Position numbers and translations under genes: made by a program
Part shown: piece after piece, positions 54,649 through 64,000 of the stretch
How the letters are laid out: every line of letters begins with the position of its first letter
Numbering within the stretch: the stretch's first letter is position 1
Origin: Takakia lepidozioides
Taxonomy: Eukaryota > Streptophyta > Takakiopsida > Takakiales > Takakiaceae
Length of the DNA stretch: 64,000 nucleotides
Direction: 5' to 3'
Assembly (NCBI GenBank): GCA_030704615.1
Contig: CM060731.1
Coordinates: 76,860,756-76,924,755 of the forward strand
Notes under the pieces: generated by a model
What the model saw: the letters and a program-made list of their open reading frames with translations, nothing else
Told to the model about the DNA's origin: nothing
Database searches by the model: none

Positions 54649-57600
54649 CCAAACTCAGAGAACGTATAACAAAACTCCTTGTAAGTTCAATGAGGACACA
54701 CTTGTTGCAACAGATCACTAGGGTTATGAGATTACTGCAGCCAGCTACTCCGAAAAAACAATACCAAATCTGTAACTGGATCATCATCAGAACAGTACCA
54801 AGTGTACCCTTGACATGTATTCTCATCTTCACTGTGTACCCTGACATTAGGTACATTGGGTCTGACCTGGTCTCTCAGAAGTTACTGTGGATTTCACCCA
54901 AGGAGGGTTTGACCAACCATCAATCCCAAGGGCCTCATTTGTGTGCTTGTTTCGGAAGTCTGGTGATCTTGGACTTCTCTGTGGGATCCAACCATGGGCA
55001 TGTAAGCAGCTATAATTTCGACCACAATCTCACACAAATCAGCCTACAATCACCAGAGCTCCAAAAATCTTTGAAATAGCAGGGAAAACCTTCTGAATAA
55101 CCTTTGAACCACCTGCTGCTTACACTGAAGACAGCTTTTGCTGCTTTTTGAAAAAATTGACATTAATTTAAGGCACTGGAGGTAAAAGCAGCCTGCAAAC
55201 ACCATCACTGCCAGCTCCAGTTACAATCCCTCCTTGAAATCCTATATCATGTCCTAAATGAAGACAACCACACCTTATAAAACCTGTTGTACCACCACAG
55301 TGACGGATCTGAGAAAAGCCCCTGCCAGAGTTGTTCATTGCTCATTGCTTGACCTGCATGCAAACAACTTCTAGTCCATGAGAACTTTGCTAACTTGCCA
55401 TTATCTCAGTATATAAATCTGCAGCAGCTCCTAACTCTTACCCAGGAAGGCTAGTGTAGACTTCTTTCACTCTTCTTCTTCTATTTGCTCTGTCCCTCTT
55501 TCTCCAGCACCAAGTGACTGCCAGTGCAATCACATCCACATTTGTCCATTGTTGGACTGGGTTTAGAGTGTCAGGGCTGAAATCGGCAGAGAACTCACTA
55601 CCATGACGTGTGCAAGGTTGTCATTTGCTAAACTAAGAAGTGTGGCACTTGCAGGCTGAGTTTCCATACCTGTTTCGCAAAAACCCCACAACTGGCTCCA
55701 AAATTTGGAGCTATGGCCTGAAAGATTCGTCACATGCAATCTTCGGAGGGACCGATAACGAGTATCTCTCTGTTGCTTTTATCCATCCCCCCTACGATTC
55801 TTGCTTTGCATCAATGTGTATCACATATCTCGACCTCTAAAGTAAGGAGAGATTTGAAATGATTACACCTACCGAAATTTTGAGGTTTCGGAGGATTTCC
55901 GTGGCCTGTGCTCCAAAAGCGAACTAAACTTTCACCTTGAGGAAAAATCTGATGGCCAGTCGTTTCCCAAAAAGAGGGCATCCCACAGTTGCTGTAGCTG
56001 CAAGCGAGAAATGCACATACGTACCTATCTCTCTCTCTCAATTTGCATATGGGCAGGTCCACATTGTCCTTGACCCATCCAGAAGAAATTACAACGATCC
56101 TGGTCGAAAATTGTCATCTGAAGGCCATGCGGGAGTGTAATCGTCGCCCTTGTCCAAGAGCTGCTACAACATCTGAAATCTCTGGCAGTTAAATTCTTTC
56201 TAGTCGTTATCTAAGAAACCCAAAAAAAGTGCTAAGAAATTTCCATGTCTATACCTTTCTTCGGTATCCCTTGGGGAGCATAGCCATCAGTAGGGTGGGT
56301 CTTGGGCCCGACATTGGCAAGACGGATATCCATTCCAGCTCCACAGCCTGGCCCGCTAATGTGCTCCAGGATGTCAGGATTCCCGTCTGCTCACCGCAAG
56401 GAGAGGCGTTGGCGCCTCTCGTAGAACTAAGGACAGGCCCATACCTCGCGGCCATCCTTACATGACGGCGAAGAAGAGCCCATCACAGCCACAACTGGGA
56501 GAAGAATAATAAGAGTTGCTTCGCAGGGACCTTGAGAGATGCACATGGCTCACAGTGTTCCTATACATTTGCAAATGCAGATCCGAGTCTTGCCATCAAA
56601 TTCAAGCGATGCTGGAATTGTTTGCAGCATTCAGAATTATAAAGAGGATTTAAAGGACCTCGAGGATTGATAGATTTGAAGGCTGGAGAGCCAACTGCTG
56701 TTAGATCGCAGAGCAAAGAGACATGCAACACAACAACTCAAGTGGGCGATCTAGCTCTCACCACTTACGTGAGCGAATAGATTGCAAGATGAGAATGAGA
56801 GAGAAAGGAGATTGTGAGGTGTAAAGTAGCACAGTTGGAGGTTTTTGCCCGTTCAGGTTGTGATGCATCCTGTGGATGAAATGGGCAAGTCATACAGTAG
56901 ATTTGAAAAACAGCCTGGTTACAGGTTCTCAAATTGACATGGGAATACAGTTCTCTTGCTTCTCAGTCTGCCAGTTATTGCAGCTTCAATGCCAGTTTCA
57001 TCATACAATTCTGGAATATTTTTGAGATTTGTCTATCTTCTCAGATTTTTGAGATCAGATTTGCAGCCAGTTCTCAATTGAGTTCAAATGTACAGTGAGC
57101 CCACTTCGAGAATATTGGTGACCCACTGCAATCGCACAGCCAGAGTTGAGGTTGTGTCGGGCAACTAGCTTTAAACAACAGATGACCCGGCAAATTATCA
57201 TGCCTACTCATGTGGCAGGCTGTCCAATCTGCAATGCCAAGCTTACATGTCTAGCTACAAGGACTACAAGCAGCCAACACCACAAAAATTAAGAGAGGAA
57301 AAAGTATTTGCTCAATTCCAAATTATTACACTTGAAGGATTTCTCCGCAGTATCTACATGCTAGCTCTATTTATGATTCCGATTCTCCATAGTTGATATC
57401 ACAAGAAAAGATAGACTAAACATGAGGAAAATTGACTTGACCAAGCCAGAAAATTATGCTTCAAAAGGTTAGAAGTCGACTTCACTGCTTGTCAAGGCAT
57501 CTGATCCACTAGCACGTCTGCCTTTGCACCAACCATTTATGGACGAAAAGATAGAGAAACCTAAATCACAAGCGAATAAATTGATGGAAGAGATGGCGTC

Positions 57601-58054
57601 GTGACCGCATAACAACATGGTATCCAGTTGGGTATGGAGTCGTTGAGAAACACAGACCGCGGTCCTGCACCAGGGTATCGAGCTCCATGGCCCCGCCGAT
57701 TCCCCTGCACTCCCGGTTCCCTGCGAACATCAAGTTCTGCATAATCGGCACAGTCACCAGTCGGGTATACTCCTGAGATGCCATACCCAGCCGACAATGC
57801 TGTAAACAATCTGATCTTACAGTAATCTCCCCTACAATTGTGGTAAAAAGGTGGAATACCACTAGCTGATGCGTTCTGTGACTTTCAGCTGAGTAAATAT
57901 AAGAACCGTAGATAAAGTTAAGGTAGAGCTGATTACACTTTTCTAGAATTGTGGTTTACTGGGAATTTCAAGCCCATTCCACTTCCTTCGAGCATGTTGC
58001 TGTTTAACCAGTAAATCCTCCACATGTGAAGTGGCAGACATCCTCATATTGCTT
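54649..58054. other. Spacer between tandem PPR genes
   Basis: 54700-55630 is the 5' flank of the PPR gene to its left and resembles 60550-61180 upstream of the next one (for example ggatctgagaaaa..ctgccagag). The rest (55640-58050) has short open frames on both strands, including a GC-rich stretch 56250-56455 and another at 57566-57862, with no recognisable product. Confidence 0.5.
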
Positions 58055-58404
58055 ATTTCACCACAAGAACAAACGCCATTTTGGAAGTGGTGATAGCGGT
58101 TGGCATCCCTTACAACAACCAATCGCCCTACAATCTTCGAAATGAACTTGGTGGCAGTGTGGTAGTTATCACACACCCTAAGGTTCTTTGATGCCACGGA
58201 TAGGCATCCCAGGGGGGGCGCTAACGAGCCCAATATGCTTCATAAGCCCACACAATCTCTTCAGCTCAGCATGAATTCTTCAATTGTGGATGCAATTTCT
58301 CTTCTACAACAAAGGTATGGACAGCTGTAGCCTGGCTCCTTTCGAACACCTCCATTTTCCTTTAGTTTCCTCACCTTTGCTTATCGTCCCACCTACCAGC
58401 AGCA
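58055..58404 (-). pseudogene. Decayed E2/DYW tail of the adjacent PPR gene
   Basis: After the premature stop at 58409-58407 the strand still reads AAAGRW, VRKLKENGG, a degraded PG region, [10 protein letters not shown], then jumps to ISAPPGMPI-like sequence, [18 protein letters not shown] and [13 protein letters not shown]. The segment holding the catalytic HSE motif is deleted, the CxxC is CDNYH (second Cys lost) and DYW is replaced by EIS. The deaminase is therefore dead. Confidence 0.88.
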
Positions 58405-58406
58405 GC

Positions 58407-60446
58407 CTAGACGTTGGTTAGCAGCACATAAGTTCCATTGTGCTGTGGATCCCACTTGAGAAGGCACTTTGCTACACGTTCTGCTACCTCCACATTACCA
58501 TGGACTCTGCAGGCACCGAGCAAGGCCCCCCATACTGAAGCACCTGGTTCCATTGGCATCTCATTTACTATGTCCTCGGCCTCCTCCAATCGCCCTGCAC
58601 GGCCAAGAAGGTCCACCACGCAGCTAAAATGCTCCGCTGTAGGAATGAGACCATGAACTCGAAACATGGAATAAAAGTAATGATGACCTTCATCCACTAG
58701 TCCGGTATGGCTACATGCAGAGAGCAGAGATACAAACGTGATTTCGTTTGGCTTCAAGCCTTCCTGTTGCATTTGTTCAAATAGCTGGATTGCTCCCCTA
58801 CCATACCCATGCTGACAATATCCAGCAATCATCGCATTCCATGACACAACATCTTGTTCAAGCATACTGTCAAACACTTCATGTGCATCTTCTACACTCC
58901 CACATTTGGCATACATGTCCACGAGGGTATTCTCCAGATTGATATCTGGTACAATGCCATTGTTGTGGATGGCAGCATGGACCTCCTTGCCCTTTTCCAA
59001 GGCTCCCACACTGGCACACGCATTGAGAACACCAATGAATGTGACCCTGTCGGGTGTCAACCCTTCCCCTATCATTTGCTCATACATTTCAAAGGCCTCC
59101 CTCCCGTGCCCATGCTGAGCATATCCTGCAATCATCACATTCCATGCAACTAAGTTCCGATTAGCCATGTTGTCAAACACTTTGTGTGCGTCCTTCATGC
59201 TTCCGGATTTCGCATACATGTCAGCAAGGGCAGTCTCCAGAATGATATCAGCCACAATTCCAGCTTTCATGATGTGAGAATGGACTTCCTTTGCCTTTCC
59301 CAAGTATCCTAGGCTGGCACATGCATTGACAATGCAAGTGAGAGTGACCCTGTTGGGTGTCATCCCTTCCAGTTGCATCTGCTCAAAAATCTCCAAAGCC
59401 TCCTTACCACACCCATGCTGAGAATATCCTGCAATGACAGCATTCCATGAGACCACATCTCGTACAGCCATATTGTCAAACACCTGACGGGCATCCTTCA
59501 TGCTACCGCATTTTGCATACATGTCAACAAGGGTGTTCTCCAGAGCAGCAGATGATGTAATTCCTGCTTTCATGATGTCAACATGGACCTCTTTGCCCTT
59601 GTCCAGAGCTCCTAGGCTAGCACACGCATTGAGAACACCAATGAACATGACCCCATCGGGAGTCACCCCTTCCTGCCGCATTTGCTCATACATCTCCAAA
59701 GCCTCCTTACCACACCCATGCTGAGCATATCCTGTGATCATCGTGCTCCATGTTACCACATTCCGATGGGCCATTTTGTTAAACACTTGACGTGCATCCT
59801 TCATGCTTCCGCATTTGGCATACATATCAGCAAGGGCTGTATCCATGATGACATCTGGTACAATTCCAGCTTTGATGATGTCAGCATGGAGCTCTTTGCC
59901 CTTTCCCAAGGCTCCAAGGCTGGCACAGACATTCACAACACAAGTGAAAGTAACCCTGTCTGGTGGAACCCCTTTCTGTTGCATCTGCTCATAAATCTCC
60001 AAGGCTTCCCTACCACACCCATGCTTGGCATATCCAGACATCATTATAGACCACGTAAACAAAGTTCGTTCAGGCATTTTGTCAAACACTTGACGTGCAT
60101 CCACCAGGCTCCTGCACTTGGCATACATGTTGACAAGGGTGTTGAGCAGATAGGTGTTTGGCTTGAGGCCACTTTGAATAATGTGGGCGTGCACATGTTT
60201 TCCCCCTACCAGGTCTTTCCTGTTGATGCACTCCTGCAAGAGACAGATGTAAATACTGGAATCTGCCTGGGTGCCTTTTTGGTTCAGAATGTGCAGTGCC
60301 TCTTTAAGTCGTCCTGCCTTACAAAGAGTCCTCGTATCCCCATACATGCCAAAAGAGTTCTCAATGACTCCCTCTCTTGCTCGCCTTTCAAAACCAGTGC
60401 CACCAGTTTGATACCCAACAAATAGCTGCACCTTCAACCCTTCCAT
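58407..60446 (-). CDS. PLS-class PPR protein truncated in the E motif
   Basis: ATG at 60446 follows the same tgcagg context as the gene at 2841, and the upstream tttgtaataaagag is shared with it. 679 residues with five P-L-S cycles (MYAKCRSLVD, MYAKCGSMKD twice, MYAKSGSMKD, MYAKCGSVED), the terminal S motif (VVDLLGRAGRLEEA) and an E1 motif (WGALLGACRVHGNVEVAERV). It stops at TYVLLTNV, where the paralogue continues YAAAGRW: TAG replaces a Tyr codon. The product would bind RNA but lacks E2 and DYW, so it could act only with a deaminase supplied in trans, or it is a recent pseudogene. The array itself shows no frameshift. Confidence 0.88.
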   Translation of the reverse strand: MEGLKVQLFVGYQTGGTGFERRAREGVIENSFGMYGDTRTLCKAGRLKEALHILNQKGTQADSSIYICLLQECINRKDLVGGKHVHAHIIQSGLKPNTYLLNTLVNMYAKCRSLVDARQVFDKMPERTLFTWSIMMSGYAKHGCGREALEIYEQMQQKGVPPDRVTFTCVVNVCASLGALGKGKELHADIIKAGIVPDVIMDTALADMYAKCGSMKDARQVFNKMAHRNVVTWSTMITGYAQHGCGKEALEMYEQMRQEGVTPDGVMFIGVLNACASLGALDKGKEVHVDIMKAGITSSAALENTLVDMYAKCGSMKDARQVFDNMAVRDVVSWNAVIAGYSQHGCGKEALEIFEQMQLEGMTPNRVTLTCIVNACASLGYLGKAKEVHSHIMKAGIVADIILETALADMYAKSGSMKDAHKVFDNMANRNLVAWNVMIAGYAQHGHGREAFEMYEQMIGEGLTPDRVTFIGVLNACASVGALEKGKEVHAAIHNNGIVPDINLENTLVDMYAKCGSVEDAHEVFDSMLEQDVVSWNAMIAGYCQHGYGRGAIQLFEQMQQEGLKPNEITFVSLLSACSHTGLVDEGHHYFYSMFRVHGLIPTAEHFSCVVDLLGRAGRLEEAEDIVNEMPMEPGASVWGALLGACRVHGNVEVAERVAKCLLKWDPQHNGTYVLLTNV

Positions 60447-62436
60447 CCTGCATTACTTTTAACTCTTTATTACAAACCTGAATGTAAAAACTTACATAAT
60501 AGATCCTAGCTACTTTAAACAAAGATCTTGATGAAGACAGGACCCATGATACATATTAACAGGGTAAAATATTAATATATTCCTCCTATTTGAGAATAAA
60601 CTGTACCAAATCTATCTCTTTGAGTAGGAACCCTTTAATCATCATCAAACAATACCAGTTGTAGTCTTGGCCTGGAGCTCCGTAGTGTACCTTGACGGTA
60701 GACCCATCACCAGACTGTGCTTGACCTTGTACCAAGGCTGCTGTCATCCAAGGAAGGTTGGACCAACCCTCAACCTTGTTTATGTACAGATGTCTGAACT
60801 CTGGTGATATTGGAGTTTTCTGTAAAAACAGGGGGCGGTTGAGCAGTGACATCTTCACTCCCAATCGTGCATAAGCCAGGTTACCACCAACAAAGCTCCA
60901 GGCATACTTCTACGGGGAACAGCCTTGAACAACTTACAGACAGACAAATGTAGGGAAGTTTTCTCTTCTTCATGACAAAGAGAATAATCAGAATCACTAA
61001 TCATCAAGTAACTTCCAGCCTATTAAACACTGTCTTTCTGCCAAACAGACACTGACAAAAGCTTTCATGTCTTAAGAGAAGGTAGTCTCACCTTATCAAG
61101 CTTGTTGTTCGAAGGATCTGAGAAAAACTCCTGCCAGAGCTCTTTATTGCCCATTAGTTGAGCTACGTGCAACAACTGCAATAAGGTGAGAGCTTGACTG
61201 AATTCCAGAAGTTCTAGGACTTTAACATAGATAGTTGGCAGCTCTCAATGATCTGGGTCTTACTGAGGAATGCTATTCCATGAAATTCACATGCCTCTCC
61301 CCCTCTCGTCTGCCCCTATCCTTATACAAAAGCTGGAAAGTAATCACAGGACGCTGGTCGTTCACACCATAATTTGTATACCAGCAGTTACATCCATATT
61401 TATCCCCATAACTGAAGAGTTATGGCTAGCATGTGAGGCGTGAGTTACTGCATTCAGGCTCTAGGAAGATTGGCATCTATGCCCGCACTGGTTCGTCATC
61501 ACTGTTCACAAGATCCTCTATCTTTCCTCAGGCTGGTAGATGCGGCTACAGAGGACTATGGCCATGCCTGTCACATGTAGTAATTAGTCCTATGCATCAG
61601 AGAATGAACTCAAAACTCTTGCATCTGTTGGAACCTGCTTAGGCATAACATCACATAGGAGCAAGCACAGTCATTATGCTCATCAGGAGAGCAAACCTGG
61701 TGGGAATTTCCCCAAAAGCAGTGGGCTGTGACCACAAGCTAGATAGAGAATACCGCACTCTCTCTCTTAGAAAACGAGCTCTAGAAATAAGAGAAACACA
61801 TCAGAAATTTTCAAAACTGAAGGAGTTGACAAAACACTCACGGGCCTATACGGACCCTGTATGCATAACAAAGTGAACTTCAGGGAATGGAATTCAGCCC
61901 GGGCTTCTGGTGCTCGAGCACAGACAGCAACAATCCTTGGGGAAAGAGACAATAATACAAGCTAAAAACCACTCACCTTCGGCATACACCGGATCTTGAA
62001 GAAGAGGCATCCGAATCTCCCAGCAAATGAGACCTCCTACCTTCCCACCTAGCGTTTCGAGGCTGCCGCCAACAGCTTGAGATCCCAGAAACTGGCGGAT
62101 CTCTCGCCCACCTCATCAAAAAGAAAAATAGCAGATAGTTGCCTGCTCGACCAAGCACTCCGATAGCACGGAACCATTGTACCTGCCTCCCGCACCCTCT
62201 ACATTTCCATGACTTGCTACAAAGCCCTGGATTTCGATTCTAGTTCGCTCTCATGGCCTGCGAGACCTATAATGAACATCCCTCGAACATGCTACTTCAA
62301 TCCAAGAATTGGTAACAATGCGAAATCAGCTCCAATTAGCTTGCCTTGACAAATTCCAACGAGGCAAATTAACAGTCGGATAGTAATTCCTCCCGAAAAA
62401 AAACAGCGAGGACCAATTGATGTCAAACCCATTACG
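60447..62436. other. No supported gene
   Basis: 60447-61180 is the PPR 5' flank shared with 54650-55630. The remainder contains only short open frames. The 3' UTR of the small gene at 62437 probably extends into the right part. Confidence 0.5.
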
Positions 62437-62646
62437 CTACTCCTCCCCTGTCTCCGGATACACCCCTGTTGCATCATACTTCAGCTTCGCCATGAGCATG
62501 GCATCCCTGGCTTGCACGCGGGCAGCAATCGGACCTACATTCTCCCATGAGAATCGTCGCCCGATTTCAAAACAGGTCAGCCCCGCCACCAAAAACAGTG
62601 CCGATGCTGCTCTGGAGGCCTGCGAGCTCGGCCAGCAGTTCACCAT
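62437..62646 (-). CDS. Small one-TM protein of unknown family
   Basis: 69 residues from ATG 62646 (ggcgATGGTG) to TAG 62437. It has a short polar N-terminus (MVNCWPSSQASRAA), one hydrophobic helix (SALFLVAGLTCFEIG), then a basic/amphipathic segment (GPIAARVQARDAMLMAKLKY) and an acidic end. The composition and size resemble small mitochondrial membrane-complex subunits, but I do not recognise the family and claim no function. GC content is higher than in its surroundings, and a taaaccctaga box lies about 45-55 bp upstream of the ATG, both typical of a real plant gene. Further exons are not required. Confidence 0.5.
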   Translation of the reverse strand: MVNCWPSSQASRAASALFLVAGLTCFEIGRRFSWENVGPIAARVQARDAMLMAKLKYDATGVYPETGEE

Positions 62647-62689
62647 CGCCCCTCCTTCCTCCCCACCAACACGACGACCCTGTCAGGGT

Positions 62690-62699
62690 CTAGGGTTTA
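62690..62699 (-). promoter_or_regulatory. Telo-box-like leader motif
   Basis: Minus-strand taaaccctaga sits about 45-55 bp upstream of the ATG at 62646. The aaaccctaa/aaaccctag class is common in promoters and 5' leaders of plant housekeeping genes. Confidence 0.5.
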
Positions 62700-64000
62700 T
62701 CCCCGCTGCCTCCCTTTCATCTTTTAAAGGGGGAGAATAAATAACTTTCAAGATAACCGAGATGGTAACACCACACACAACTACATATCAGGATTTGAGC
62801 CCAGGTCGCCTGGATGGCACTCAGTTCTCTGCTGATACCCTTCATAGAAACCAACGAGCCTGATTTTTCATGCCATGCGGGTTCGAACACGGGATCAGAA
62901 AGGGTGTGGGCTATATCTGCGTGATAAAAAGCAGCTGGGTGCACGGGCCCGTCGCACGATCGAACCAGAACCTCAACACGACAAGTTAAATAACGACCAA
63001 CGACTTAGATTAACATATATCCGACGGCCTCGAATTGACAAATCGACAGATTCTTTTTGTCTGCCACCTCAAAAGCAGCCTTTTACACATAAATAAAATT
63101 TGTGTCCTTGAGAGTCGAGCCTGGGGCCTCCCTAGTATTGGAACCTTCTGGGAATAATCTGTCTCAATGAATGACTCTGTTCGTTCAGGGCCCATGTACA
63201 GATAATAGAAGCCGGCGTGAGTGGGCCCGAAGAATCACAAGGTCGGCCGAATCCGGGACCCGCGGCTTTTTTGGTAATTTACTATAATTACTTTTGAAAA
63301 GCGGGACAGTAATGAGACAATAGAGTATCCCAGTCGGGACCAACAGGTGTCCGAAAATAGAAGCCCAGTTGGGGCCAACAGGTATCCAGAATAGCGCTAC
63401 GTGTGGCGCCAGTTGGCCACGATCCCTGTGCATTCATCCATCTGTGCTCCTGTTCATCTACATCCTTGGCGTTTGAATCCACATCGACCATGTTTCGTCT
63501 ACACGTGTGATTCTCCATTCGTGGTTGTCTGTAAAGCGGAATACCAAAATTAGGGCAGGGTAGGAACGCGAGGCTGAGTGCGATTGAGCAGGCGCCACGT
63601 GTGCCTGCGGCTTTGTTGCAGAGATTTATGTGAGGAGGAGGAGGAGGTGATGATTTGAGGCTATTCGGGGGGTGCGTGAGCGTGAGGAGCCAGATTGTGA
63701 TGGTGATTGTGCAGGAATATGCGAGTAATTGAATTGCTGGTGGAGAGCCTGGCATAGCATGGCGAGGATGATTCTTGCAGCGGGAAGGGGGAAGAAATGG
63801 CGGGAGAGATTGTGGAGAAGAATTGTTTGAGCTGCTAGCTAGTACTACATATTGATTCCATTTTACATTATGGTCCGAATTGAGCAACTTCAGTAGAGGA
63901 GCATGTGTTAAAGAGAAGGGGAGGGATGCCGAGAGGATGGATTACAATCGCACTACAGTGGATTCTTGAATTCGGATGTGTGCTTTAGTGTGAGAAGAGA
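62700..64000. other. No supported gene
   Basis: Probable promoter of the small gene, then unassigned DNA. Several B-box-like strings (gggttcgaaca near 62879 and others) occur without a matching A box. The minus-strand frame 63288-63887 is low-complexity at its start (SSSNNSSPQSLPPFLPPS) and unrecognised. Confidence 0.45.

Noticed and set aside
62790-63120. tRNA or SINE from several B-box-like strings (gggttcgaaca, ggctcaaatcc on minus, gtcgagcc)
   Set aside because: No A box at proper spacing and no second copy in the window.

Overview
This is a stretch of plant nuclear DNA. It has intron-containing eukaryotic genes with GT..AG junctions, intronless PLS-class pentatricopeptide-repeat (PPR) genes with DYW editing domains, F-box/kelch genes, a plant LRR-VIII-type receptor kinase, and Copia, LINE, SINE and CACTA transposable elements. 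The many near-identical PLS-DYW genes and PPR relics suggest a seed-free land plant with heavy organellar RNA editing, such as a lycophyte, fern or hornwort. That taxonomic guess is inference. No bacterial or viral gene, CRISPR array or rRNA/tRNA gene was seen.

Layout. 1-2.8 kb: no gene recognised, one SINE-core fragment. 2.84-5.37 kb (+): intact DYW-type PPR gene. 6.0-8.7 kb (+): an F-box pseudogene followed by its intact paralogue. 9.2-10.2 kb (-): LINE 3' end. 10.3-10.7 kb (-): last exons of an unknown membrane protein. 12.06-17.30 kb (+): rhodanese-like (STR8-type) gene that looks decayed, its introns loaded with a PPR cassette, LINE tails and a SINE. 18.06-19.76 kb (-): three-exon F-box/kelch gene. 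22.0-38.6 kb: rearranged region (below). 40.3-41.9 kb (-): unrecognised gene with a methyltransferase-like motif. 43.2-50.2 kb: transposon-rich (possible solo LTR, second LINE, TNP2-type CACTA transposase relic carrying a nested CACTA element). 51.8-60.4 kb (-): two tandem PPR genes sharing 5' flanks, one with a full DYW domain but no ATG at the family start position, the other truncated. 62.4-62.6 kb (-): small one-TM protein.

The main result is a chain of events readable at base level. (1) A Copia element inserted into an intron of an LRR-VIII receptor-kinase gene (At1g06840 type), between the transmembrane and kinase exons. (2) An inversion of about 15 kb (about 22.04-37.07 kb), with one end inside the Copia reverse transcriptase, split the element and the host gene. 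The 5' half of Copia (minus strand) and the kinase exons (plus strand) now lie at 22.0-28.4 kb. The 3' half of Copia (plus strand) and the ectodomain/TM exons (minus strand) lie at 37.1-39.6 kb. The outer LTR flanks carry the same 5-bp target-site duplication, the two RT pieces abut within a few codons, and the two kinase-gene pieces are complementary. (3) A 5'-truncated LINE with a perfect 16-bp target-site duplication also hit a kinase-exon acceptor, and two 1-bp deletions broke the kinase frame. The inverted block also carries a TIPIN/Swi3-like gene and a decayed PPR gene with amplified 5' cassettes.

The intact PPR proteins are expected to act in organelles in C-to-U RNA editing. The F-box proteins are expected to act as SCF ubiquitin-ligase adaptors, and the TIPIN-like protein at the replication fork. 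No operon-like co-regulation is expected or seen.
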